Shown here: piece after piece, positions 21,295 through 33,014 of the stretch
How the letters are laid out: the number at the start of each line of letters is the position of its first letter
How positions within the stretch are numbered: the first letter of the stretch is position 1
Assembly: GCA_024291935.2 (NCBI GenBank)
Contig: CM044320.1
Coordinates: 30,844,001-30,908,000, forward strand
Source of the DNA: Okapia johnstoni
Lineage: Eukaryota > Chordata > Mammalia > Artiodactyla > Giraffidae
Direction of reading: 5' to 3'
DNA length: 64,000 nt
Program-made: the position numbers and the translations under genes
Notes under the pieces: model-generated
The model's input: only the letters and a program-made list of their open reading frames with translations
The model's database searches: none
What the model was told of the DNA's origin: nothing

Positions 21295-22605
21295 TCTATT
21301 TATTTGCATTAATCACTAAAGGAAGGCTTTCTTGTCTCTCCTTACTATTCTTTGGAACTCTGCATTCAAATGGGTATATCTTTCCTTGTATCCTTTGCTT
21401 TTCGCTTCTCTTCTTTTCTCAGCTTTTTGTAAGGCCTCCTCAGACAGCCATTTTGCTTTTTTGCATTTCTTTTTCTTGGAGATGGTCTTGATCCCTGTCT
21501 CCTGTACAATGTCACGAACCTCCATCCATAGTTCTTCGGGCACCCTGTCTATCAGATCTAAACCCTTGAATCTATTTCTCACTTCCACTGTATAATCATA
21601 AGGGATTTGATTTAGGTCATACCTGAATGGTCTAGTAGTTTTCCCTACTTTCTTCAATGTAAGTCTGAATTTGGCAATAAGGAGTTCATGATCTGAGTCA
21701 CAGTCAGCTCCCAGTCTTGTTTTTGCTGACTGTATACAGCTTCTCCATCTTTGGCTGCAAAGAATATAAATCAATCTGATTTCGTCATTGACCATCGGTG
21801 ATGTCCATGTGTAGAGTCTTCTCTTGTGTTGCTGGAAGAAGGTGTTCGCTATGACCAATGCGTTCTCTTGGCAAAACTCTATTAGCCATTGCCCTGCTGC
21901 ATTTTGTACTGCAAGGCCAAATTTGCCTGTTACTCCAGGTATCTCTTGACTTCCTACTTTTGCATTCCAGTCCCCTATAATGAAAAGGACATCTTTTTTG
22001 GGTGTTAGTTCTAGAAGGTCCTGTAGGTCTTCGTAGAACCGTCCAACTTTTTAGCACCTTCAGCATTACTGGTCGGGGCATAGACTTGGATTGTTCTGAT
22101 ATTGAATGGTTTGCCTTGGAAACGAACAGAGATCATTCTGTCGTTTTTGACATTGCATCATCCTCCAAGTGCCATATTTTGACTCTTTTGTTGACTAGTC
22201 CATTTCTTCTAAGGGATTCTTGCCCACAGTAGGAGATATAATGGTTATCTGAGTTAAATTCACCCATTCCATTACATTTTAGTTCGCTGATTCCTAAAAT
22301 GTCGATGTTCGCTCTTGCCATCTCCTGTTTGACCACTTGCAATTTGCCTGAATTCATGGACCTAACATGCCAGGTTCCTATGCAATATTGCTCTTTATAG
22401 CAATATTGCTCTTTACAGCATTGGACTTTGCTTCTATCACCAGTCACATCCACTGGGTGGTGTTATTACTTTGGCTCCATCTCTTCATTCCTTCTGGAGT
22501 TATTTCTCCACTGATCTCCAGTAGCATATTGGGCAACTACCAACCTGGAGAGTTCATCTTTCAGTATCCAATCTTTTTGCCTTTTCATACGGTCCGTGGG
22601 GTTCT
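21295..22605 (-). pseudogene. BovB ORF2 5' part: AP-endonuclease region (inverted)
   Basis: Encodes, on the minus strand, the apurinic-like endonuclease and linker of the BovB protein in pieces. A 106-codon frame (22133-22453) carries IGTWHVRSMN and DILGISELKCNGMG. The latter contains the Glu of the metal-binding E motif typical of APE-like LINE endonucleases. A 98-codon frame (21785-22081) and a 180-codon frame (21316-21858) follow; the latter contains RLGADCDSDHELLIAKFRLT, with the conserved SDHELL histidine region. Frameshifts separate these frames. Near 22380-22420, a 17-bp AGCAATATTGCTCTTTA segment is repeated in tandem. Confidence 0.88.
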
Positions 22606-24376
22606 CAAGGCAAGAAATAGAGGAAAATAAAGTGGGAAAGACTAGAGATCTCTTCAAGAAAATTAGAGATACCAAGGGAATATTTCATGCAAAGATGGTC
22701 ACAATAAAGGACAGAAATGGAAGAAGCAGAAGATATTAAGATATTAAGAAGCAGAAGATATTAAGATATTAAGAAGAGGTGACAAGAATACACAGAAGAA
22801 CTATACTTCATGACCCAGATAATCACGATGGTATGATCATTAATATAGAGCCAGATATCCTGAAATGCAAAGTCAAGTGGGCCTTAGGAAGCATCACTGC
22901 AAACAAAGCTAGTGGAGGTGATGAAATTCCAGTTGAGCTATTTCAAATCCTAAAAGATGATGCTGTGAAGGTGCTGCACTCAATATGCCAGCAAATTTGA
23001 AAAACTCAGCAGTGGCCACAGGACTGGAAAAGGTCAGTTTTAATTCCAATCCCTAAGAAAGGCAATGCCAAAGAATTCTCAAACTACCGCACAATTGCAC
23101 TCATCTCACGCACCAGTAAAGTAATGCTCAAAATTCTCCAAGCCAGGCTTCAACAGTACATGAACTGTGAACTTCCAGATGTTCAAACTGGATTTAGAAA
23201 AGGCAGAGGAACCAGAGATTAAATTGCCAACACTCGCTGGATCACAGAAAAAGCAAGAGAGTTTCAGAAAAACATCTATTTCTGCTTTATTGACTGTGCC
23301 AAAGCCTTTGACTGTGTGGATCACCACAAACTGTGAAAAATTCTGAAAGAGATGGGAATACCAGACCACCTGACCTGCCTTCTGAGAAATCTGGATGGAG
23401 GTCAAGAAGCAACGGTTAGAACGGGACATGGAACAAAAGACAGGTTCCAAACAGGGAAAGGAGTACGTCAAGGCTATATATTGTCACCCTGCTTATTTAA
23501 CTCGTATGCAGAGTACATCATGAGAAATGCTGTGCTGGATGAAGCACAAGCTGGAATCAAGACTGCCAGGAGAAAAATCAATAACCTCAGATATGCAGAT
23601 GACACCACCTTTATGGCAGAAAGCGAAGAAGAACTAAAGAGCCTCTTGATGAAAGTGAAAGAGGAGAGTGAAAAAGTTGGCTTAAAACTCAACATTCAGA
23701 AAACTAAGATCATGGCAGCTGGTCCCATCACTTCATGGCAAATAGATGGAGAAATAATGGAAACAGTGACAGACTTTATTTGGGGGGGCTCCAAAATCAC
23801 TGCAGATGGTGATTGCAGCCATGAAATTAAAAGACACTTGCTCCTTGGAAGAAAAGTTATGACCAACCTAGACAGCATATTAAAAAGCAGAGACATTACG
23901 TTGTCAGCAAAGGTCCGGCTAGTCAAAGCTATGGTTTTTTCAGTAGTCATGCATGGAAGTGAGAGTTGGACTATAAAGAAAGCTGAGCGTCAAAGAATTG
24001 ATGCTTTTGAACTGAGGTGTTAGAGAAGGCTCTTGAGAGTCCCTTGGACTGCAAGGAGATCCAACCAGTCCATCCTAAAGGAGATCAGTCCTGGGTGTTC
24101 ATTGGAAGGACTGATGTTGAAGCTGAAACTCCAATACTTTGGCCACCTGATACAAAGAGCTGACTCATATGAAAAGACCCTGATGCTGGGAAAGATTGAG
24201 GGCATGAGGAGAAGGGGACAACAGAGGATGAGATGGTTGGATGGCATCACCAACTCAATGGACATGAGTTTGAGTAAACTCTGGGAGTTGGTGATGGACA
24301 GCGAGGCCTAGTGTGGTGCAGTCCATGGGGTCTCGAGGAGCCAAACATGACTGAGTGACTGAACTGAACTGAACTA
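22606..24376 (+). pseudogene. BovB ORF2 3' part: reverse transcriptase and tail
   Basis: Sense part of the BovB. A 73-codon frame (22779-23000) carries KWALGSITANKASGGDEIPV. A stop interrupts shortly after. A 223-codon frame (23352-24023) holds the RT palm with GVRQGYILSPCLF and an intact YADD at residues 81-84 (23592-23603). The C-terminal HEIKRHLLLGRKVMTNLDS and SESWTIKKAERQ blocks follow, and a stop lies at 24021. The DNA-level frame resumes to 24311. At 22718-22775 a block with GAAGCAGAAGATATTAAGAT is duplicated in tandem. The protein acts in cis on its own RNA in active elements; this copy cannot. Confidence 0.9.
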
Positions 24377-24386
24377 GGCTCAATCC

Positions 24387-27300
24387 ATAGGTTTATGTTA
24401 TCAGCCTTGTCCTCCAAGGCATTCAAGTTTGACTGGGCAGAAGTCCTCAATGAATGTTTATTGATTTGTCTGCTCTCCATGAATTGCAACTTTTTAAAAT
24501 TCTCATCCACTGGAAGTACCAGTCCCTCTCAAAACAACACCCAGACATTAACATAGATCTCTTCCAGAAGTGTGGCTCAGTAAAGTAATGATTTATACCT
24601 TAACCACCTAGGTTAGGAAGAAAGTAAAATGTAGAGTTTTAAAAATTCTCCAATCTGATATGCACCTCATTTCCCAACTTGGTCAGTGAGATAGACCACA
24701 GTGGCAGAGAAGTTCTGAGAAAGAAGAGGTTCCCTGTGACTGTCAATATCAACTCCCAGAAGGTAGAAGGCATTCTTACATGGAAGGAGCTACATTGATG
24801 ACCTCAAAAGGACCATTTCACCCTTGAGTTTCTATGAAACCTTTGGAATTTAAAATAGAACACTAAAAAGAACTTTAATAGATCGTCAAGGCCATCCCCC
24901 TGCCTGTTGTTATATTTTTATATTTCCAGGTTCAATGTGGAAGTGCAAAGGCTCAAGCTGCAAGAGAAATTGATGGGTTAGAGGGCAGGAAAGCTTAGGG
25001 GGAGAGAAGATAAAGGAAAAGAAAAATCTGAGGATAAAGGAATTTATGCCCTCCCAATTAACCTTACTCAGGACCTCGAAATTCCCAAGGCAGCCCTGAT
25101 TCTACCTTTCTTTCTTTTGTTTTCAAATATGGAATTTTCCCCAAGACTAATGTTAGAACTGAGAATATTCTTCCTTTGATTTATGAGAACATTCAGGGAA
25201 TATAAGGTCATGAAAGTTACCAAACCAGCTGGCTTCAATGCAAAGTAATTAAATAGAAAGTCTTAAAAACTTAAAATCTTTGCTCGACTTATTTCAGAAA
25301 AAAAAAATATGTTACATTTATTTTCCTTTACATTTGAAGTACCCACTTCTTATATTTTTAAAATATTTATTCTAAGTTTACATTAACCTTCCTCCTGATG
25401 ACAGGAGTAGACCTAATTCAAAAAGACCTATAAAAGAGCAGAAATTAGAGCATCTGTATTTGTGGTTAAAACTATTAGTAGACAACCACATTTCAGGAAA
25501 TACGTGGTTAAAGTAATTAGATAACCAAAAATGCCTGTTCAGAAAAGCAAAGTTAAATGCTGGAATTTTTTTTCTAAAAAAAAAAAAAGCCACTATGATT
25601 TCAAATAAGGAGAAAAAAAAAAAAGCCTAACTGACTTCTTAAGAAGTTGAACAGAAATGCATGCTTACGTGGTTATGCTCTAAACATGAAAGCAATCTAC
25701 TAAGACTGGCGTTAAGATGTGGGTTTATGAGTTATCCATATATTAGGTAGAATACCTACCCCAAGCATTGTACTACGCTACTTGTTTTTCAATTCCTTTG
25801 ATACTGTCCTTAAATTGTCCTTAATAGTACCTTACAGATCAGGGCCCACCCAAAGGCTTTCATGATCCCTCTACTCTAATACCATCTTTAGGAAAAGTCA
25901 GACTCTTTGAAAAGCCTCTCAGGTTCTAGGTTGTGTGATTCCTTTGCAGTAGGCATATTCAGATACACATGATTAGTAATTTTTCTATGGAAAATTATGT
26001 TTGAAACTCTGTTCTTATAGGTATAATCCTCAGCACACTCACACAAGTAAATCACTCCTGTGTCTAGGATCTAAGAAACAGAACCAATTTCTGGTAAAGG
26101 GACAGAATAGTCAATTAAAGGAAACAAACTGGTAGCAAACTTAGATGGTGAGCAATGAGGCAATTTTCTCTGACTTTTGCTTGCAGTACCAAAGCGTGCT
26201 TTAATAGAGAAGCTTCAGGTACTGATAATCTATCAGTGTCTACATCTCTTTGAGCATGACCTAACAGTTCTCTCATTTTTGAAGGCTGAGTGTTTCCATT
26301 TTCTTGTATCCTGCAGATATCCAACAGCAAAGAGAGTTGCCACATTATATTTCTCCAAATAAAACCATAGGGTAGTCAAATTAATCTAATTATCTGTGAC
26401 CCAATTTGATAAGACTGCTAAAAGCTATGTTAAAGGACTTCTCTAGAGTTGAGTTCTTTGTTTTCTCATTCATTCTCTTGTTTTATTAATTTGGCTGAGA
26501 AAGAACCCTTTCACAGCAAGAGCACACCTGCTTAGAAATTTTATGCATGTACATGAACTACTGAAAAAGCGTACTCTGTCTACCAGCACTTGGAAAATGC
26601 AATGAGGAGAGAGTCAAAACTGTCATGTGTTTCAATACAGATCTGAAAAATTCTAGAGATTGATCCAATGCCATTCTCACATTTAGCAATCCAACTCAAG
26701 CACGTATTTCTCAGGTGACTAATATAACAGATTCAACGGTTGTTTCCTCAAAATCAGAAATATTACTTGCTTGTAGCTCTTTTCATTAAGTTGGACACTG
26801 TAAGTTTTCCATCTGCTTCTTCCTTATCTCATTTTTAGCCCTCTCGCAACACTATTCACTTCAACCTCTTCCTCAAAGATACAAACATGTGGCTGGTTAT
26901 GATACTCTAGAAAATATTTTTGTATTCCATAGGAACAGAGATGCATAATTTTTTATGGGAATCACTTTCATTCCAATTTTTCCAGTTACAAATTTACTCT
27001 GTCTTAATTCAAAAAGACAATTCAAAAACCTTCATGTAATTTTAAAATTTCTTCTCCAAAGTACTCTCATTCTGAATTTTTAATGTTTATAATGATCAAA
27101 ATTATATGCTTGGAATACACCCTTCAACATAACGGCACTACAACTAAATTTTTATTTGAATTATGTTTATGGTAATAATAACTAATGTTTTTTTCACGAC
27201 ATGGGTTAAAAGTCTGCAGCCTCTAATTTGACACGAGCTCTATTATCACTTTCTGCAAAAAAGAATATTAAGACATCTAAAATCTGACACAAATAGAAAT

Positions 27301-28114
27301 CGCTTTCTCTCATTCTCTTTTTTTTAACCAAGAATAATGATTATACATGCTGCTGGATATCCCATTTTCAGGGCAACTAAAGGGATATAGAGGTTCAAGC
27401 TTTATCTCTTCAACCAAATAAGACCACTGCCAAGTATGCATTGGTGTATTTCTATACACTGAACTGCTTTAGATAATAGATAAAGTTAGCTTTATCTGCT
27501 TCATGGTCTTATCCATTCAGGGCCCTCTGCTTCAACTAACATAAAAATACCTTCACTGCAGGGTCCCAGTCCAGAGGGCTAATACACAGCACATCTTCTG
27601 TAAAATATACCATTCTAAAACTTGAAAAATGGTCAGCTAATTAAAGACCAGTGAACAGTTTTGAGACAGGAAGAATTCTCCTATTCAAAACTGAAACAGA
27701 ACCTGAATGGAATCAAAAAGTTCCAAAGTAGGCTGATTTTCTCAGTGACTTGTAAGACTATCTATTATCATTTTATAAATGTCTCACACTGTACCTGAGT
27801 TTTTTTGTTTGTTTGTTTTGGTCATAACTACAAATGAAACTTCAAAAGCCAATGCTGTTTTATGTGTGTGTCTCCGGAGAGATGTGTATGAGAGAGATCC
27901 CTTAGAAATAATACAAAAAGTCTGTCCTTCTGCAAAGTTCAGCACAGATTTCACACCAGAGTATTTTGATTAATTTCACTTCAGAAATGCATAAGTGGAG
28001 TGTACGCTCAAAATAACACCCCCAAATACACTCAGAAATTCTAACGCTTAGCATGCTTCCCAAAACATCTCTGAAAAAGACAGCACTCCAATAAAGACTG
28101 GTATTCTGCTGGAT
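24387..28114. other. 3.7-kb repeat-poor AT-rich block
   Basis: The longest stretch with no recognisable young repeat. It holds A-rich runs (25300, 25575, 25615), short unshared open frames on both strands and no identifiable exon, RNA or CpG island. Very old diverged repeats could be hidden here. Confidence 0.5.
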
Positions 28115-28375
28115 CTGAGTCCATGACCCTTGGATGCTAGGAAACCAGTCTAACCTCAGAGAGTAGAGGCTGGGTCAGTGCCCCTCCAGGACTGAAAAAC
28201 TGAATCTAGCTGCCAGGAGGTCTGGTTGCTGTGAACTCCCAAGTGATTCCTCCTCAGGACCTGCTCTCAGAAGGAGACGGGGGGCTGCCTTGCCCAAAGT
28301 TGTGCCCCTAGTAAGGGTTTGGGGAGATAGAAGCCAAGCACTCTTTTTTTTAATTTTTTATTGGAGTATATTTGC

Positions 28376-28422
28376 GATTCATGGGGTTGCAATGAGTTGG
28401 ACACGACGGAGCGACTGAACTG
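28376..28422 (+). mobile_element. 47-bp BovB/Bov-tA 3'-end insertion with TSD, nested in L1
   Basis: The L1 3' UTR phrase TTGGAGTATATTTGC ... TTTACAAAGTTATATTAATT is interrupted by CATGGGGTTGCAATGAGTTG and GACACGACGGAGCGACTGAA, the last bases of a BovB ending ACTGAACTG. The interrupted L1 bases ATATTTGC are present on both sides (28368-28375 and 28423-28430). This is a true insertion of only 47 bp. Confidence 0.9.
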
Positions 28423-28885
28423 ATATTTGCTTTACAAAGTTATATTAATTTCTGCTGTACAGCAAAGTAAATCAGCTATACATATACATAATGTCCCCTC
28501 TTTTCTAAATTTCCCTCCCATTTAGGTCACCACAGAGCACTGAGTAGAGTTCCCTGTGCTATACAGTAGGTTCTCATCATTATCTAGTTTATACATAATA
28601 TCAATAATGTGTATATATATCAATCCTAATCTCCCAATTCATCCTACCACTCCTCTCCCTCGGTATCCATACATTTGTTCTCTACATCTGTGTCTCTATT
28701 TCTGCTTTGTAAATAAGATCATTTGTACCAATTTTTTTCAGCTTCCACGTATAAGCATTAATATACAATATCTGTTTTTCTCTTTCTGATTTACTTCACT
28801 CCATAAGACAGTCTCTAGGCCCATTCACACCTTTACAAATGACCCAATTTTGTTCCTATTTTATTTATGGTTGAGTAATATTTCA

Positions 28886-28886
28886 A

Positions 28887-28963
<77 letters not shown>
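28886..28963. repeat. (TG)n(TA)n(CA)n microsatellite inside L1
   Basis: TGTGTGTG, then about 19 TA units, then TGTATA, then about 14 CA units. The left TG and right CA arms are complementary, so the tract can fold on itself. It sits where the antisense L1 3' UTR normally has TTGTATATATGTACCACATC and has evidently grown from it. Confidence 0.92.
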
Positions 28964-28964
<1 letters not shown>

Positions 28965-29242
28965 ACATCTTCTTTATCCTTTCCTCTGTCAATGGACATT
29001 TGGGTTATTTCCATGTCTTGGCTATTGTAAACAGTGCTGCAATAAACTTCGGAGTACATCTGTCTTTTTGAATTATGGCTTTCTCTAGGTATGTGCCCAG
29101 TACTGGGATTGCTAGGTCATATGGTTATTTCTATTTTTAGTTTTTTAATAAACTTCCATACTACTCTCCATAGTAGCTGTATCAATTTGCATTCTTACTA
29201 ACAGTGCAAGAGGGTTCCCTTTTCTCTCCATCCTCTGCACTA

Positions 29243-30410
29243 ACAATGAAAGATCAGAAAGAAAAATTAAGGAAATAATCCCATTTACTATAGCAACAAA
29301 AAGAATAAAATACCCGGGAATAAACGTCTATAAGGAGACAAAAGACCTGTACTTAGTTTAGAAAACTACAAGACACTGATGAAAGAAATAAAAGATGACA
29401 CAAACAGATGGAGAAACAAATCATGTTCTTGGATTGGAAAACATATATTGTGAAAATGACAATACTCCCCAAAGAAATCTAGAGATTTAATTCAATCCCT
29501 AACAAATTACCAATTACCAGTGGCATTTTTCGCAGAACTAGAACAAAAAATTGTACAATTTATATGGAAACACAAGAGATCTTGACTAGCAAAAGCAATG
29601 TTGAGGAGAACAAAAACAAAAATGGAGCTGGAGGAATCAGGCTTCCTGACCTCAGACTATACTTCAGGGCTACAGGAATCAAGACAGTATGGTACTGGCA
29701 CAAAGACAGAAATATATATCAGCAGAACAGGACAGAAAGCCCAGAGATAAACCCACACACCTCTGGCCACCTAATCTATGATAAAGGAGGCCAGAATACA
29801 CACTGGAGCAAAGCCACAGCCTCTTCAATAAGTGGTGCTGGGAAAACTGGATAGCTATATGTAAGAGAATGAAATTAGAACATTCTCTAACACCATACAC
29901 AAAAATAAAATGGATTAAAGACCTAAATGTAAGGCCAAATACTATGAAACTCTTAGAGGAAAACATAGGCAGAACACTCTGATATAAATCACAGCAAGAT
30001 CTTTTTTGACCTACCTCTCAGAGTAGTGAGAATAAAAACAAAGATAAATAAATGGGACCTAATTATAAATTTAAAAGCTTTTGCACAACAAAGAAAACCA
30101 TAAACAAGATGAAAAGACAACCCTCAAAATGGGAGAGAATATTTGCAAATAAAGCAACTGACAAAGGATTAATCTCTAAAATATATAAACAGCCATGTAT
30201 GTCAATATCAAAAAAACAAACAATCCAATCAAAAAAAAGGGCAGAAGACCTAAACAGACATTTCTTCAAAGAAGACATATAGATGGCCAACAAACACATG
30301 AAAAGATGCTTAACATCACTCATTATTAGAGAAATGCAAATCAAAACTATAATGAGGTATCACCTCACACCAGTCAGAATGGCCATTATCACAAAATCTA
30401 CAAACAATAA
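29243..30410 (+). pseudogene. L1 ORF2 C-terminal segment (inverted 5' part)
   Basis: DNA shows the C-terminal third of L1 ORF2. Readable frames are 29564-29854 ([46 protein letters not shown]) and 30052-30282 ([33 protein letters not shown]), joined in consensus but separated here by frame breaks. Sequence such as ATGAGGTATCACCTCACACC near 30353 is the end of ORF2. It is dead. A minus-strand frame in the same place is a shadow. Confidence 0.85.
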
Positions 30411-30453
30411 AGGCCAAGCTCTGATACCTCAGTTTAGATCAACTCTAAGGGCC

Positions 30454-30654
30454 CAAGTGTCACTAATGGTAAAGAATCTGTCTGCAGATGCATGAGACAT
30501 AAGAGAAGCAGGTTTCATCCCTGGGTTGGAGGAGGAAATGGGAACCCATTCCAGTATTCTTGCCTGGAGAATCCCATGGACAGAGAAGCCTGGCGGGCTA
30601 CAGTACATGGGGCTGCAAAGAGTTGGACACAACTGAAGTGACTTAGCACACACA
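30454..30654 (+). mobile_element. Bov-tA SINE with TSD
   Basis: Sense Bov-tA with a diverged head (AAGTGTCACTAATGGTAAAG) and normal body and tail (CTGAAGTGACTTAGCACACA). Perfect 9-bp TSD CTAAGGGCC at 30445-30453 and 30655-30663. Confidence 0.93.
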
Positions 30655-31243
30655 CTAAGGGCCACACAGCGCCCAGGCTCCCTGCAGGATGAGCTGAGGC
30701 CTTAGCCAAGACTGTATCTCAGCCTACCTCCTCACTCTGCCTACTCCTGGGGCCTTTTTTCCCTCGTAGGTGTTGATGCAGAACACACTCCCAATCTCTG
30801 ACCCAGCACCTCAGGAAATCTGACCTAGGAAATAGTATAAAAGGGGCAGGAGGGCAACAAAAACAATTACAATTCAACTTTACTTCTTTTGTGCAAGTAA
30901 AGAAACTTCAGCCAAGAACAATTACATCATTTGCATTGAATTGAATATCTAGCTAGTCCCAGGGCCAGATCCTCTATCTCTTGACTTAAAAGTGGGCATT
31001 CTTTATTAGAAATTATTTTCCTTAACAGACTTTAACTAGACTTCACCTAAGTAAACCATATCTGAGCTTAAATCTGGCCAAGTAACAGTTAATACTTCAT
31101 CTCTTTTCAGCATCCAACATGCCATATTACATTTCTAGAAACTGTACCAAAGGAGGAGAATGGTATCAATGAGTTGGAGGGATTCAGAGGATCAGGGTGA
31201 CTGAGGTGCAATCTAACTTTTTTCTAAATATCTACCACCACCA

Positions 31244-31463
31244 TGGGCTTCCCAGGTGGTGCTAGTTATAAAGAACCTGCCTGCCAATCCAAGAGATGTA
31301 AACAGAAGTGGGTTTGATGCCTGGATCAGGAAGATCCCCTGGAGGAGGATATGGCAACCCACTCCACTATTCTTGCCTGGAGAACCCCATGGATAGAGGA
31401 GCCTGGTGGGCTACTCTACAGGGTTGCAAGGAGTTGGACACAACTGAAGTGACTGAGTGAGCA
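31244..31463 (+). mobile_element. Bov-tA SINE
   Basis: Sense Bov-tA: GGCTTCCCAGGTGGTGCTAG, AAAGAACCTGCCTGCCAATC, AGTTGGACACAACTGAAGTG. The head carries an insertion of about 9 bp in AGATGTAAACAGAAGTGGG. Confidence 0.93.
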
Positions 31464-31469
31464 AGCCAG

Positions 31470-31595
31470 CTACCAGCACCATGCTAGGAGCTTTCCATGT
31501 TACCTTACTAATCTTCACAATAACTCAATGATAGAATGCCCTTTTTCTCATTTTAGAAATGAATGAGCCTGCTAAAAGGAGGTTCAGTTGAGTCA
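31470..31595 (+). mobile_element. MIR SINE fragment
   Basis: CACCATGCTAGGAGCTTTCC, TAATCTTCACAATAACTCAA and TTCTCATTTTAGAAATGAAT follow the MIR core 'caggcactgtgctaagc ... cctcacaacaac ... cattttacagatgagg'. Confidence 0.65.
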
Positions 31596-33014
31596 TGTGA
31601 GATTTGACTATGATGCTGTTGATGTGTCCCTTCACCCAATGCCTCACCAGGACCACAAATAAACAAGGTCTGTCCTCCCTTGATTCACCATGTTTGCAAG
31701 TGTGAAGCTTTCATTATCATTTGTCTTTCTGATTCTCACTAATTAGGTAGAGCTTCACTACATAATATACCTGTTAACTTGACTCACTACAAATAAAAAT
31801 CAACAATGCCACAAGTTTCAGAATGTTGATTATCATTTATGATTTCTGAGTGCCAAAATAAATCAATTATTTTGAAGGATTAGTAAAGCTAAGACACATT
31901 CTTACAGTGTTTTCATTAGTACAAAAAATTTACAATGACATCTCTTAACTAGGCACTTAAGAAATCATTTGGCAGTTTACTTTCTGCCAAATGCCATACA
32001 TTGTTTTAATGTCAGATAGGAAGCGAAAGTTATTTATAGATTGATATACAACACTATTAAAGCTCAATCTTATATACAGCAACACATTCCAAATTGAGTT
32101 CTCAACACTACATTTTAAAGCACAAATCACTGTATTCAATACAAGCATACGAATATCTTCTTCTTAATAGGGTACCAGATTGTGTGACAAAGACTCCAAA
32201 AGGGGATGACACAATTAAAAGAAAAATCTAATAATGTCAACATGTATTTTTTACCTTAACCTGAAAATTAATTTTTGTGACTACACTTCTATAACCTGTT
32301 TTTTCAATATCTGTGATTCATTGGAGAATGCTACTCAATAGGAACCCAGTAAAATGTGAGTTTATAACACTGGATGCTGTTGTTAACAGTGCTAGACTTT
32401 GACATTTTAGTTAATCTAAGTAATTTTTTAAAAGATTAGTATTTCTTATTTGTGTATATAGACACAGCATTTTTTTAGCCTTGTGGGATTGTGTTTTTAT
32501 AGTAAGATAAGCCTCCAGATAATTCTCTCTGCAGAATTCTGGTATTTGTAGTTGTATGAGCATAACCAGTTGGCACACTTCAGTTATAATAAAGTGACTC
32601 CTGAATTCCATAAATAAAAGGACTTTTACATCTGTGGCAATTTTTTAAATAAACTTAAAAAACTTTTTAATATACACTAATTATTACCATTTTAAAGTGA
32701 TACAGCAGCCTCTCATTCTTGCGACACAGAACAATATGTCTTATTTGGTTCTAACTCAGCATGACATCTTGAGGTCTATCAGCTGGTTTTATTTTATGTT
32801 AGGCTTAAAAATCAGGAGGCTTTACAGACACAGGAAGACGAGGTGAAATGAGAACTAAGAGATTAAAAATATCCTCTAAACTCAGAATACTACTTTCTAC
32901 TTTGAGTCTATAATGAAATAAAGGTTAATTCCTTCCTCAAGAGGGCTGTGAGATAAAATACAAGATACCCAAGGAAAATCTGAATTTTAGGTAAACAGTT
33001 TTTTAATTGTGTCC
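31596..33014. other. Unique AT-rich sequence, no feature seen
   Basis: Short open frames with no protein family. No young repeat. Confidence 0.5.

Larger units (their letters stand above)
21295..24376 (+). mobile_element. Near-full-length BovB LINE with inverted 5' half
   Basis: One insertion of 3,082 bp bounded by a perfect 10-bp direct repeat GGCTCAATCC (21285-21294 and 24377-24386). The 3' part (22606-24376) is sense and ends in the family tail ACTGAACTGAACTGAACTA. The 5' part (21295-22605) lies in reverse. The inner end of the sense part (GCAAGAAATAGAGGAAAA at 22611) continues exactly where the inverted part leaves off (complement of GCAAATAAATAGAGG at its left end). Together they cover the endonuclease, reverse-transcriptase and tail regions once. 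This is the product expected of twin priming. Frames are broken, so the copy is not active. Confidence 0.93.
28340..30412 (-). mobile_element. L1 insertion with inverted 5' part
   Basis: Insertion orientation is minus: antisense poly(A) TTTTTTTTTAATTTTTTATT at 28344-28363, then the antisense 3' UTR and last part of ORF2 up to about 29240. From about 29243 to 30410 the strand flips and ORF2 sequence runs in sense. The sense part stops at CTACAAACAATAAA, and the antisense part starts at the very next consensus base (complement of CCATCCTCTGCA). The two halves therefore meet without a gap. A direct repeat with core GCCAAGC (28333-28339 and 30413-30419) is the likely target duplication. This is the structure expected from twin priming. 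Confidence 0.88.
28115..30830 (+). mobile_element. Older unclassified (LTR-like) repeat split by an L1
   Basis: Left part (28115-28340) has ACCTGCTCTCAGAAGGAGAC, GGCTGCCTTGCCCAAAGTTG and GCCCCTAGTAAGGG. Right part (30420-30830, apart from a SINE) has AGGCCTTAGCCAAGACTG, TAGGTGTTGATGCAGAACAC and CAATCTCTGACCCAGCACCT. I recall both parts as belonging to one mammalian interspersed repeat but cannot name it. The L1 at 28340-30412 sits between them. Confidence 0.4.
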
